From: Multifurca ochricompacta
Taxonomy: Eukaryota; Basidiomycota; Agaricomycetes; Russulales; Russulaceae
Assembly: GCA_022496185.1 (NCBI GenBank)
Contig: WTXG01000069.1
Location: 62,001 to 126,000, forward strand
DNA: 64,000 nucleotides
Direction of reading: 5' to 3'
Under the pieces are notes generated by a model. It was not told where the DNA came from, searched no databases, and saw only the letters and a list, made by a program, of their open reading frames with translations. Of this stretch, positions 34,617 to 45,700 are shown in pieces (within the stretch, counting starts at the first letter, position 1; the number at the start of each line of letters is the position of its first letter). The translations under genes and the position numbers were made by a program.

Positions 34617-35809
34617 CTAGAAACGACTCATACCGTCATCATCCTGTACCAGCTCCAGGTAATTGTCAGCTACATTACGGTCATCCATGCTGTACGATTC
34701 CAACTCTTGCGGGCACGCGTGGGTGCGAAGGAACCCATACGGACCGCGCTGGCCACATGCACAGCATAAGTTGTAGACAGGGCAGTCGATTTCTTTATGC
34801 CCAGTGTCATGGCGAAGGCACTTGCCGCACCAGCCTGATGGGTTGGTAATAGTCGGGGCCACTCCTACACGTCGGAAGATGCAGTGTCTGCTCCAGTGGA
34901 GATTGCTTCGACAGTGTCGACACCATTTGCAGTTGAGGGGGCAGTTCCAGCTTATGTGATACTTGCTATCACATCGCCAGCAGGTTTCCCCGCGCAGGTT
35001 CTCGTGCAAGCGTGGCATCTCCAGCCGGGTCGGCAGCAGCGTCGGAGCCGCACCCAAGGTTCGAGGGGGGAGGGGTCGTGCATAAGTGTCCGCGTACCTT
35101 TCAGCAATTGTCTGATATGCATCCCCCGCTTCCAACCTCTTCCTGATGTCCACAATCTCCGATTCCAACTGGAACATCCCATTCGTCAGCCTCGCCATCA
35201 TTTTTGCATGCTCCTTATACTGTTGGTTCAGCGTCCTCCTCAAGGTGATACTCTTCCTCAGCCTCATGACTTCTGCCTTCAAGCATGGCAGTCTCATATC
35301 GTTCATCACTTCATCGATCGCGAAGGCGCGGCAGTCCTCCGTGGCAAGGTGACCCAACTGTTCATCAGTCAACGTGTGGTGAAGTCGACCTGTATACCTT
35401 TCTTCCAGATAGACAGGAGCTCCATAAACCGGCCCATCCTTCTTCATACACCCAGCCACATCCATCCTGCCATTGGTGTAGTAGATATACTTGGCGATGG
35501 CCGTAGATCCGTCGGCCATTGTGATCTCCAAGGGGAAGTACATCGAAGAGTTGGGTTGTTGGGGATGAATGGGAATTCAGGGGCTTCGTCATCAATTTCT
35601 CCATTGAGCAGGTCATTGGGGTGGGGGTCTTCGCGATGGGTGAAGTCATCGTTTGGGTTCAGGGATTGGTTTTTGACTCGGGCCTCTGTGGCCTCATAGT
35701 CGATAGGGGAAGAGGGGCGCGTGGAGGGATGAGCGGATGGGAAGTTGTCGACAACTATGGCGGTGGCAGTGAAGGCGTTGATGGCAGCGTTGGCAGCGAT
35801 GAAAGACAT
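34617..35809 (-). CDS. Gypsy D module behind pol: coiled coil plus zinc knuckles
   Basis: Downstream of the chromodomain the pol frame continues without a stop into [13 protein letters not shown] (ATG at 35807-35809). A one-base shift near 35545 leads into a 308-codon frame from 35543 to 34617. That frame has a basic, Leu/Met-rich helix likely to form a coiled coil (residues about 85-140). A cysteine-rich C-terminus follows: [14 protein letters not shown] (188-201, exact CX2CX4HX4C), [14 protein letters not shown] (208-221, same spacing), [16 protein letters not shown] (239-254, CX2CX6HX4C) and a Cys/His group at 260-277. It resembles a second nucleocapsid-like RNA- or DNA-binding region. Such a module is not part of the standard gypsy set. 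Whether it is made as part of pol or separately is unknown. Confidence 0.7.
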
Positions 35810-35849
35810 GATGGATTGAATGGTGGTAGAACGTTGCTGAGAGAGCATG

Positions 35850-37203
35850 TACTGGGGGTTCTTCGGGGTCTGTAATTGGTTCCTTTTAACTGTCTCTGGG
35901 CACTTCTGGTGTCGGTCATGGAACTCTGAGATAAGGACCGGGGCAAAGATCTCCCTGGCGGGCTCCCACGAGTTGTCAGAGTCTGGGAATCCTTTCCACT
36001 TGACTAGGTAATGTAGTTTGCGCCCTCGGCCTTGTCGCTTCGAATTTAAAATATGTTCCACTTCCCATTCTTCTTCTCCATGATAAGGTCAGGGGGCGGT
36101 CTCGAGAAGTTTTCTCCATGCAGCAATGTTTCCTTGTAGGGTGTGAGCAGCCTGGCGTGGAAGACCAGATGAATGCGCCATGTAGGGGGAAGTTCGAGTT
36201 CGTAGGACACATCTGACAGCTTCCTTGTTATCTTGAACGGTCCGTGACGTCGGGGCGCTAACTTGGCTGTCGGATGTGACGTGTGAATGTTCTTTCCTTC
36301 CAACCAGACCATGTCATTGGTCCATAAGGTGTAAACTTTGTGGGCTTCTCTGTCAGGGTCTTTTGCACCTTCAACAAGTTCTCATTGGCCGATTTCCGAA
36401 TCTCTTCCCATTGGTTGATATGCTGTGTAACTGAAGGGACGTTCGTCGGCTTTCGGTCCACGTGGCTCGAGGCGTCCATCCCATGATAAGTGAGAATGGG
36501 GAGTGTTTAGTGGTGCCATTAGGCCAGGAGTTATGCGCAAATTCTGCCATTGCAAGCCAGTCCGCCCAGTCGTCCTGTCGTCCGTTGCACCAAAATCGAA
36601 GATACTGTTCAAGCCACTGATTGGTTCTTTCCGACTGTCCATCTGTCTGTGGGTGGTATGCCGTGGAGATATTTTGTGTGATGTTCAGTGTTCTGCAGAG
36701 TGCCCTGGCGAACGCGGATGTGAAGCGTGGGTCAGGTCTGAGATGATTTTTTCAGGAAGGCCATAGTGTCTATAGACATGATCCAGGTAAAGCTTGGCCA
36801 CTCCTTCTGCCGTAATGGACTCATTGCAGGTATGAACAGCGCTGCTTTTGAACAGTCATGGTCGTGATGGTCAGGATTGAGTCGAAGCCTCTGGAGGTGG
36901 GGAGTTTGACAATGAAGTCCATTGCTATGGTCTGGAATGGTTGTGAAGTCGTCGGTGTAATTGGGAGTAGTGCCGGCGGTGTGGGTGTGTATTCACTTTG
37001 TTGGCCTGGCAATCTGCACATCCTTTCACGTATTCCTCTACATCCTTTTTCATGTTCGGCCACCAGTAGTCTCGTTTGGCGAGGGCATAGGTGTTAGTGA
37101 TGCCGGGATGTCCTGCAGAGGGAAGATCATGGTGAAAATGGATCACCCCCCTCTTAATGTTGTCGCCACCGGTGACAACGAGTCGATCCCCTCCTTCCAC
37201 CAA
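35850..37203 (-). pseudogene. Gypsy D integrase and chromodomain (frameshifted)
   Basis: The zinc domain (HHDLPSAGHPGI...GCADCQANKV) is at 37203-36925 and the first catalytic Asp is in AMDFIVKLPTS near 36930. Frame changes follow. The AEFAHNSWPNG-type core end (about 36540) and the GPFKITRKLSDVSYELELPP segment (about 36200) are recognisable. The chromodomain [12 protein letters not shown]...[19 protein letters not shown] is open at 36061-35900. Chromodomains of this class bind methylated histone H3K9. Confidence 0.85.
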
Positions 37204-37259
37204 AGGCCGTCGATTTTTTCAGATTATGTGCTTCCCCCAGGTTTCGCATAGTTGTTGAT

Positions 37260-38834
37260 TCATATTTTGCGACACTTGGGCCCATAAATCCATGTCATGA
37301 AGACTGACGACAGCCTTCTCGTGAAAACTTCCTCTGGGAGTACTATCACATCATTGTTGTCCTCTGTACCATTATTTAGATCAGGTCGTCTTGATAGGGC
37401 ATCTGCACGAGCGTTACGACTTCCAGCAATGTGCTTCAATTCAAAGTTGTATTCTTCGAGTTCCAGGACTTCACGAGCGACCCATCGGCTTATTTTATGG
37501 GGTTCCTTCCAATATAGCAGATTGGAGTGATCGGTATGAATGATGGTCTTGTGAGGAGTCCCTGCTAGGTATGGCCGCCAGTGTCGTAGCGCTTTTACTA
37601 TGGCTAGCAACTCCCTATCCCAAATGTCGTAATTCCGTTCTGCAGGTGAAAATGTCTCCGAGTAAAAGGCTACTGGGTGAAGGAGTCCCGTCGCGTCTCG
37701 TTGGTTCAATACGGCCCCATTTGCAAAATGGGATGCGTCGACTTCAAGTTCAAAGGGTTTCTGCAGATCTGGTTGTAGGAGGACTGGTTCTGAACCAATG
37801 ATATCGCGAATCTGTTCGAAGGCCGTCTGATGCTCCTCTGTCCAATGCCAGGGGACGTCTTTCTTCAGCAACCCATTCAGTGGTTGGGCATCCCTGAGAA
37901 CCCCGCACGAAGCGTCGATAAAAGTTGCAGAAACCAATGAAAGACCGCACATCCTTGACACATGTAGGCACTGGCCATTCCCGAATCCCTGTACCTTTAC
38001 AGGGTCCATCTGCACCTGTCCCTCCTCCAGGATAACTCCTAGATACTCTACACTCGGTTGTTCAAATGAACACTTGGCGGGTTTAAGGTATAAATCATGT
38101 TCGTGTAGGATATCCAACACCTGGTGTACTCGTCTTCGATGGTGGGTTAGGTCGTCCATGGTAGCAACCAATATGTCATCCATATAAACCACTACCTCGC
38201 CAGTGAGAATGAGGTCGCGGAAGATGTGGTTCATCATCGACTGGAAGGTGGCAGGTGAGTTGGTAAGGCCGAAGAACATAACATTTGGTTCAAAAAGCCC
38301 TTGATTGGTCTTAAAGGCCGCTTTACATTGGTCCCCCTCTTTAATTCGAATGTTATTGTATCCCCAACGGACGTCCATTTTGGAGAACAAGGATTTGTCC
38401 CTCATGGTGTCAATGAGCTCTGAAATAAGTGGCAAGGGGTAGGTGTTCTTTACAGTATAGGTGTTTATCGTCGGTATCCTGAACAGGTCGAAGTTTGCCG
38501 TCTTTCTTCTTGATAAAGAAGAATGGTGATGCATATGGTGATTTCGATGGACGAATGTATCCTTTTGCCAGATGTTCCTCCAAGAATGCCGTGAGCGCGG
38601 TCTGTTCTGCCGGTGATAACGGGTAAATTTTGCAATCGATTGCTGACGGGGTGTCGGGTACGAAGTCAATGGCATGATCCCATGGCCGCGCGGGGGAAAG
38701 CATTGCGATTCTTCTTCCGAGAACACCTTCCAGTGTCTATGGTATTCTGCTGGTACCACTTCTTCAAATGTCTTTTCCATATGCCCTTCTACTGCCTTTT
38801 GCGCAAGTTCCGATGCTTTGGTAACAAACAGCAT
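37260..38834 (-). pseudogene. Gypsy D reverse transcriptase and RNase H
   Basis: This 524-codon open frame contains RT with [37 protein letters not shown] and an intact VVYMDDILVA. RNase H follows ([33 protein letters not shown]-like). It stays open overall but passes through out-of-frame stretches (for example near 38700-38480, where the true RT start is read at 38703-38410, and near 37980-37860). Pairs of frameshifts therefore disrupt it internally. The protein is probably inactive despite the intact catalytic motif. Confidence 0.88.
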
Positions 38835-39005
38835 CCCGGGTCTTCCTCTTCTGCTTTGCGTGCTACAGAATGTCGGGCTGCGTAGTCATACCCCATTGAT
38901 GTGATGAGTACAGGGTAGGAATCTTTGCTCATCGTCGCATCGCCCCAGTTGATCCTTGGTTCGAATGCAGCGAGCCAGGGATACCCAGAACTAAGTCCTC
39001 GTCTC

Positions 39006-39290
39006 CTAGATTGGTGACCAGGAAGCGTATGGTCTTTGTCTTCTCCCCACTTGGACTTTTAGGTCGGTGTAATGTGTAATCTTTCCTGCCCGATTGGCAG
39101 TTCCGTCAATATTCCAGATATTCTTCTCCTGGGGGAGTGCCAGCATTCCTAATCCCATGGTTCTCACCATCCGCGGGCTGATAAAATTATCGGTGGCTCC
39201 TGAGTCGATCAGGATATCGCGGTCGGCCGTTCTCTGTGTAGTCTCGAAATGTACTGGTATTTTCAAAGATTTGAAGCGACTAGTATACAC
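39006..39290 (-). CDS. Gypsy D aspartic protease segment
   Basis: Open frame with the retropepsin site DILIDSGATDNFI and a following NIDGTANRAGKITHYTDLKV segment. It would cut the element's polyprotein. It loses frame at its C-terminal side relative to gypsy E (LGDEDLILGYLWL). Confidence 0.75.
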   Translation of the reverse strand: MYTSRFKSLKIPVHFETTQRTADRDILIDSGATDNFISPRMVRTMGLGMLALPQEKNIWNIDGTANRAGKITHYTDLKVQVGRRQRPYASWSPI

Positions 39291-39335
39291 AGAGGTTACA
39301 TGTATGCTCGTGCCCAGGCCGATGGGTTTGAGCCA

Positions 39336-40836
39336 TCAAAAATCCTTCTTTGCGAATGCCTTTTCTACCAGGATGGCTCGCACTTCTTCGCTCTCCTTCA
39401 TCATGTTTGCCCATATCTCCTGCGCTTTTTCTTCTTTCGTCGGTGTCTTTTTGCTGATGGTTGGTGGGTTATTGTGGATGGGTGTAACAGTTGCCTCCGC
39501 CGCTCGTACCCCTTTTTTGGGCATTCCCTGGACATGTGTCCTTGTGCCTTGCAGCGAAAGCATCTCCCTTCTTTCATCAGCGTCTGCCTTTCATCTTCAG
39601 TGAGTGTAGCTCGGGCTCTGGTTCTGTCAGCAGAGGTATCCATGGCGTTTGGATCTCTTTGACCAGTATGCGTGGGCTTGACTCCGAAGGCGGCCTTCCA
39701 CTGGTCGCGGGTCTTTCCTTTTTCGTGTCGACCCCAAAACGTGTTTGGAAATCAAGGTAATCTTGCTGCTGTCAGCGAGCAGCGTCAACCCATGTATCCC
39801 AATCGTTGGGATGATGAAACTGGATAATGTTCTTTACTAATGGGTTGGGCAACCCCTGGGAGAAGAGGTCCATGTGGCCTCTTCGTCGGTGTCATAGCCG
39901 GCTCTATGGCCAGGCTTCTGAACTTTGCTACATAAGCATCAAGTTCTCCCTTGTCCATTTAAGGGATTTAAGTCTCGGCAGCCTTCTGCTTGGCCTGCCC
40001 ATCTGTGAATGCGTCTTTAAATCTCTGGGCAATGGTTTCCCAAAGCCCCTCGCTAGTGGTACGACGGCCACTCTCAATTTGTTCGTTCAGCCACTCTAGC
40101 TGTTCCATGGTCCAATCGTCTACAGCCTCCCCGCAGATCAGAGAGAGGAAGAGGTTTGCACGTTGGAAGGGGTTAATGATCTGGGGAACGTCATGGTTGA
40201 AGTTCTTAAAGGTCGTGAACTCCAGCATAAATTTTTTGCTTTGCGACCGGTCCCCAGTGAACATTTGGGGTAGCATGCCCGATAACCTTCCTGATGGCGG
40301 GGGAATGTTAGGTGGTAACATGGCTGGTGGGGGCGGAGGGGCTGGGTCTGGAAGCTGGGCAGCGATGGTGGACATATTCTGGTAAAACGGGGTGACGGTG
40401 TCGGTAGACTGTATTGAGATCTGGGGGTTGTCAAAGCAGGGGCTCTGAACATGGCAACTCCAGGTGCAACTGGGGCTGTAGACGATGCTAATACCAGTGC
40501 TTCTTCACTATGTTCTTTGATGTACTCTTCGGGCTCAGAGTCCGTAACAATGGCCAGGGGATTCTCCCTCCACGGTCCTAATCCGAATTCAGGAGGAGCA
40601 GGTCCTGTAGTGACCCAAGAGTGTCGGCTGTCTGAATATCGGATACGATACCAAACTCTTTTCTCGTTGTCGTATTCTACCGGTTGGTATCTTCCATCGT
40701 GATAGACGTAGTATCCAAACTCGGACTCAAAATCTTTCCAGGTGGCAGAGCCAAGTACTTGTTGTGAAAGATCAGGCTCATCCCTACGTTCGATGGGTTC
40801 TTCTTTAAAGAGGGTCTGACTGCGGCTGGAAGCCAT
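39336..40836 (-). pseudogene. Gypsy D gag (frameshifted)
   Basis: Starts MASSRSQTLFKEE at 40836, 20 nt after the LTR and directly behind the primer site. The frame changes near 40430. It then continues at 40375-39968 with a capsid-like region (FTGDRSQSKKFMLEF, WLNEQIESGRRTTSEGLWET), changes again near 39965, and ends with the CCHC knuckle CFRCKAQGHMSREC at about 39560 and a Lys-rich tail (39563-39336). It is the structural protein of the particle. Confidence 0.85.
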
Positions 40837-40842
40837 GATGAG

Positions 40843-41124
40843 AGACTCGACTTGATGTTACGTCCGGTGCGGGACATTCCACATGACTTGTGTGACAGCG
40901 TGATATGTGGGTTCGGATAAGAGGCCAATGAGGTCCCTTGGAGTTCAGAGGTTATGAGTCAACGTCCAAGAGGCTGTACTCTAAGACAATGTTGAGCGGA
41001 AAAGTGCCAAAAGCACTGAGACAGGCAGACGTCAAGAGACAAGGGGAAAGTCCAGAAGACAAGCACCAATGTATTCAATAAGTCGAGTCTGAGGTCTACA
41101 AGGTAGCTACAGTGGACTTATATA
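40843..41124 (-). promoter_or_regulatory. Gypsy D TATA box, transcript start and self-primer binding site
   Basis: On the minus strand a TATA box (tatataag) starts at 41124. The inferred transcript starts 34 nt later at 41090 with AGACTCGACTT (41090-41080). Its exact 11-nt complement AAGTCGAGTCT lies at 40853-40843, two bases after the LTR. This is the Tf1-type self-priming arrangement. Confidence 0.78.
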
Positions 41125-41445
41125 CGTAATCGAATGAGCGTCTAAAGATAAGATACTATGGAGTCATGTGGGCCTGAATATACGAAAGCGAAGGGCGTAA
41201 AGCCATGCTTCTGATAGGGAATTAAGTAAGTGTCCGGTCATAGAGATAAGGGATAAGAGATAAGCGATAACAAGACAATCATAAGTACATCGACATAAAC
41301 AGAGACAAAGACTATCACGGGGACGGGAGTAGGGCACGTGAGGGATCCCATGATGGAGACATGATCTGGTAGTGAAGGGTAGGCGGCAAAGAGGGGTCGT
41401 CGTTGGGTAAGAAGAAAAAGACAGGAAGAGATGGGGTTCGTAACA
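40856..41445 (-). repeat. Gypsy D 5' LTR
   Basis: 590 bp, partner of 33998-34585. The promoter reads on the minus strand. Confidence 0.9.
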
Positions 41446-43006
41446 ACTGGCATGCCTTTTCACTGCCAGTACTTGGGTCCTCTTGTTCTTCGTAAGGTGA
41501 TGCTTCGCCTCTAAGCTTTCTGGTGATGTAGTATGATGGTTTTGAAGTGCGCGTTGACCTGCGCATTGGTTCAGGTGCTGGTTCTTTGCTCTTGCCTTTG
41601 TCCCTAGGAGGCGGCGCCGGAGTTGGGGAGGGCATATAGTGATCTTGTGCCTCTTCATCAGGCATCTCTTCTTCGCCACTTTCTGTAGCGTATGGTGGTT
41701 GCAGGCCTTGAGGGGACTGAGGGACAGAAGGCAGAGGGGAAGTGGTGGGTAGGAGAGGTACCTTTTCAGAAGGCATTCCTCCTGGTGGGGAAGGTGTGGA
41801 GGTTCGTATGGTGATTCTGGACAATGGCGTAGATGGTGTTGGGGGTAGTGCTGGAGCAGGTGGTGGTGGTGCCGGGGCTTGCACTTGCTGCGATGCAATA
41901 AAGCATGGCGCTTTACTGTAGACTGTAACGTTAGGGTCTACAAATTTGACATTCCGCTCAACCGAGACGGAATTCTTGTGCGGCCAATAAATTCTGTGGG
42001 CATGAGTGCTATCAGCATCATATCCCACCCAGTGTCCTTCTATGCCGCATGCGTCTAATTTTGAGCCTGCATCGGAGTGGACCCAAATGTGTTGTCCCCA
42101 TTCTGGAACGTTTGATAAATTTGGCTTGCTGCCATAGAGTTTCTCAAAGGGAGTTGTCATGCCAAGAGCCCTAGTAGAAGTGCGGTTCTTAAGCCAAACT
42201 GCGTGAAAGAGTGCCTCGCCCCAAAGATATTTGGGCAGGCCAGAGTGGTGGAGGAAAGCCTGCACGTGCTTGAGGAGTCTGCGGTTCAGAGATTCTGCGA
42301 CTCCGTTGTGCTGCGGGGTGTCGTGGGTTGTGAGACATCGTTCTGTGTCTTGTTGTTGCAAGAGTTTGGTGAATTCTGATCTGGTGAATTCGCCACCACG
42401 ATCAGATCTAAGAGCCTTGATAGTCACTCCATGTTGTGTCTGCGCCCAAGCTGCAAAGGCGTGATAAGCTGAAAGGGTCTTGTCCTTGGTGCGCAGGATG
42501 TTGATTCATGTGAAGCAAGTGTGATCATCTGTAAAAGTCACATAATATCTCCTTCCTCCAAGGCTGGCTATAGGTGAGGGTCCCCAGACATCGGAGTGGA
42601 CCTCTGCTCCAAAGTTCTTTGCAGGAGGAGCAACTCGCTCACTCCTGATTGCCTTGCGAGTCATTTTTGTGTACTCACATGAATCACAGATAATCGGAGA
42701 TCCATCGTCAATGAGTTTGACGCCTTCGATTGCATTGCTGCGGATGAGGCCTCGGATGGAGTCTGCCAACATGTGGCCAAGACGCTGGTGCATAGCGTGA
42801 ATGTCAACTTGTTCTGCTGCACTTGCAGCAACAGTAGAGAAAATGGCGGAAGAAGCATGTTCAACCTTGTACAGGCCGTTGGTGCTTGTTGGGATGGTGC
42901 CGATGACTTTGCCTGACTTGTTTGTGATTTTGCATGCGTCCTTGGTGAAAGAGACTGAAGAGCCGGCAGCGGCAATCTGGGTGATCGAGATAATGGTGAA
43001 TGCCAT
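41446..43006 (-). pseudogene. Copia F integrase and C-terminal linker (truncated)
   Basis: GAG-pre-integrase and zinc region: DIHAMHQRLGHMLADSIRG and CDSCEYTKMTRK. Integrase core: EVHSDVWGPSP, TFTDDHTCF, then a TGA near 42510, then LRSDRGGEFT and PQHNGVAESLNR with the third catalytic Glu. A Ser/Pro-rich linker (RRSTRTSKPSYY) leads toward the RT, but the frame is cut by the gypsy D LTR at 41446. Only one stop interrupts the integrase, so decay is modest. Confidence 0.85.
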
Positions 43007-43165
43007 TTCTGGCGTGTGCAGCGCGTCGCGTAGGAGAACCAGGGTAGTGGCATTGCCATTTGGAACTTCGATCTGCAGATCGCCAGTGCCTATCGCATAG
43101 AAAATACAATTGTTAGCTGCTAAGATGGGACACAGGGTAATGGTGCGATAATTGGTGAATTTCCC

Positions 43166-43997
43166 TCAATAGGGAGACATATGTCTTGATGCTCCTGAGT
43201 CATATAACTCGACCTCAACTTCTGAGCATTTGACTTGACTTTTGGCATTGTAAGCCAATTGCGGCATAAAATCAGTGTCGTCGATTTCTTCAATGGCAGC
43301 CCATGCTTCAATGTCCGCATTGGATAGACTTGTGCTCTCCACAGCCTTGTGGTTGTTGCGCCCTCTGGAGTTGTTAGCTTGTCCTGGCGCCTGCAACTGC
43401 AACTGGTTACTGCCTGCTAACATCCGGCACTCAGACTTGTAGTGCCCTTTCTTCTTGCAATAGAAACATTTGATATTGCGCTTGTCCGTCTTCTTCGATG
43501 TGTTTGCTGCGAGTGCTTCTTCTGGGCCAGACTTGCCCTTGCCGTTCTTGATAACACATTGATCGTACTCATCGGTTGCCAGGCCAATGATGCCGTCTGG
43601 GGTGATAGCAGCAGTGGTGAAATGCCCTATTGAACTGATGGCGTTTTTAGTGTTTTCATATGAAGCGGGGAGGGAATTGATGAGAATGGTGTAGTATTCT
43701 TGATCACTGAGAGTCTTCCCATTGGCTGATAGATCCTCCCACATAGAGTGCATCCTAGTGAAGTGCGTGCGAATGTCCTCGGTTTCGTCGTATGTCGCGT
43801 TCTTCAGCTTGTTGCTCATCTCGATCAGTACCAACTCTGATCGCATCTGGTAAATCTTCTTCACAGCATCCCATACCTCCATGGCAGTTGTATTGACTTT
43901 GACTCAATTGAATACGTGGTTGGGAACTGTAACTGTGATCAGTTGCTTGAAGGCAGATTCTTCTACTCTCCAGCAGCGCTCCAGAGTCATGCCATTG
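43166..43997 (-). CDS. Copia F gag C-part with zinc knuckle and protease site
   Basis: Frame with UBN2-type gag features (VKKIYQMRSELVLIEMSNKL, SMWEDLSANGKTLSDQEYY), the knuckle CFYCKKKGHYKSEC and the protease site ELYDSGASRHMSPY just before the stop at 43166. Its N-terminal part lies at 45446-45598, beyond the hAT element. The shared 8 bp acaacgcc at the two junctions show that the gag was continuous before that insertion. Confidence 0.82.
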
Positions 43998-44005
43998 ACA
44001 ACGCC

Positions 44006-45437
44006 TAGTGATTGGCAGGGGTAACCCTGGGGTATCCTCATTGGTACCTGTACCCGTACCCGTACCCGTCACTACGGGTACGGGTAACCTGCGGGTTACC
44101 CACGGGTCACCTGTGAAAACGCGTGCAAGTTCTTTACTTGCATCACACATTTCGGATACCCGGCCCAGGCCTTCCTGGACCAAGAAGATACACAACACGT
44201 TCATTTGTGGCTGCTTAAGATCCCTCAATGACTCTTATTTTATGTTCAGAAGATTAAGATAATTCATTATTCCATTTTTATTTTATTATTCTGCTTTCAA
44301 TTTTATACAAGCACAACTAAAATACAGTATACAGAGATGATTAGATAGGATGTTATAGAACATTGATGAATAGCCTGTCAGATAACCACACAGAATGCAA
44401 AATAATTTGATGAACACATAGCAATTTGCAGGGGTAACCCCTGGATAATTGTTTTGATACCTGGGTTACCCATAAAATGAAATGTGTGCAAGTTCTTTAC
44501 TTGCATCGCGCATTTCAGACATCCGGCCCGGGACATCCCAGTCAAGGAGATATGCACTTGGACACAACGCATTCATTTATGGCTACTCAAGATCCCTCAA
44601 AGATTCCTATTTTATGTTCATAAGACTAAGATAATTTATTATTCCATTTTTATTTTATTATTCTGGTTTCAATTTTATATGAGTGTGACTGTTCTTTGCG
44701 TTTCTGCGCATTTCGGATAAATAGCCCAGGCCATCCCGGTCAAGGAGATAAGCACTTGGACACAATGTGTTCATTTATGGCTACTCAAGATCCCTCAAAT
44801 ATTGTTGGTTTATGTTCAGAAGATTAAAAGGATCCTTTATTTACATTATTATTTTATTATTCTGGTTTCATTTCATACAAGCGCGACTGTCCTGGTGTGT
44901 TTAAGTCAACCTTCCTTAATAGGAAGGAGGTCAGACCACCATGTGATGCAATGTAGTTGCTGCCCCATGCAGCTTGTAGATACACGCGGGCCTTGTTTCA
45001 GCAAACTAATTTTATAATTAGATTACAATACAGTCTAAAGTAGTCTAGAGTGTATTTTAGATAGTGCCAGACTGGCAGAATTGGTCGCACGTTAATAAAA
45101 CAGATGTATCATGGTTTTCAAGAAAGTGGATCACTGATAAGGGTTTTATTTTACATCACACCGTTAATCTGCTTTGATATTTTGTATGATAATACTAGAA
45201 CATATTTAACACAACCCTGTAGCATACATCAGACGAGATCTTGTATTTTTGTGGCTGCAGATGTGTTTTATCTCGGAAATTCTACTGATCTTGTCAATGG
45301 ATAATCGGTGCCTATACCTGCCAAACCCACCGCGTGGGTACGGGTTTCCACGGGTTGGGAGCCGTATACCCGTACCCGTACCCGGCAAAACCCATGGCGC
45401 TTACCCGCGTGGGTATGAAACCCTTTGACAATCACTA
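44006..45437. mobile_element. Non-autonomous hAT-like element, 1432 bp, TSD acaacgcc
   Basis: The ends are TAGTGATTGGCA (44006) and, inverted, TAGTGATTGTCA (45437). They are flanked by acaacgcc at 43998-44005 and 45438-45445. An 8-bp duplication and TAGTG ends are typical of hAT transposons. There is no transposase. Inside are three imperfect direct repeats of about 200 bp (about 44100-44300, 44470-44690, 44700-44890) and GGGTAC-rich palindromic clusters near both ends (44040-44110, 45330-45420) that could bind transposase. A second copy begins at 62847. Confidence 0.9.
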
Positions 45438-45445
45438 ACAACGCC

Positions 45446-45598
45446 AGCTTGAGTGTATGAAGTGGGAACATTGGTATGGGTAAGATGTTCATCCCATTGA
45501 TTTGCGTTGAATGTCCAAAGCATCTTGTCTTGGTACGTGACCCAGTTCGAGCCATCCATGGCTAACTTGACGACATTGGTGCGTAAATCGATGCTCAT
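45446..45598 (-). CDS. Copia F gag N-terminal part
   Basis: Frame MSIDLRTNVVKLAMDGSNWV followed by TYQDKMLWTFNANQWDEHL, the usual copia gag N-terminus. It runs into the hAT element at 45437 and is continued at 43997. Confidence 0.8.
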
Positions 45599-45700
45599 AT
45601 CGGCAAAAGTGATAAGTCGATAATGGGTAGATTAGGGATACGTGCTTTAGAAAATTCAGCTAGTTTCTTGATTTAATTTGCAACTCCAGGGCCCATAACC

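Larger units (their letters stand above)
33998..41445 (-). mobile_element. Gypsy D: minus-strand chromovirus with both LTRs and a module behind pol
   Basis: The LTRs are 33998-34585 (3') and 40856-41445 (5'), about 95% alike with mostly transitions between them. A purine tract lies at 34586-34599 next to the 3' LTR. The order on the minus strand is gag, protease, RT, RNase H, integrase, chromodomain, coiled-coil/zinc-knuckle module. Frameshifts occur in gag, RT and integrase. Flanking bases are actgc (left) and actgg (right). The left flank is copia C and the right flank a different, oppositely oriented copia F, so the ends may not stem from one insertion. Confidence 0.92.

Noticed and set aside
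34884..35699. 271-codon plus-strand frame
   Set aside because: Antisense to the gypsy D zinc-knuckle module, which has clear CX2CX4HX4C spacing; a shadow.
44040..44110. GGGTAC repeats as telomere-like or CRISPR-like array
   Set aside because: They are short, palindromic, inside a transposon with clear ends, and the host is a fungus.
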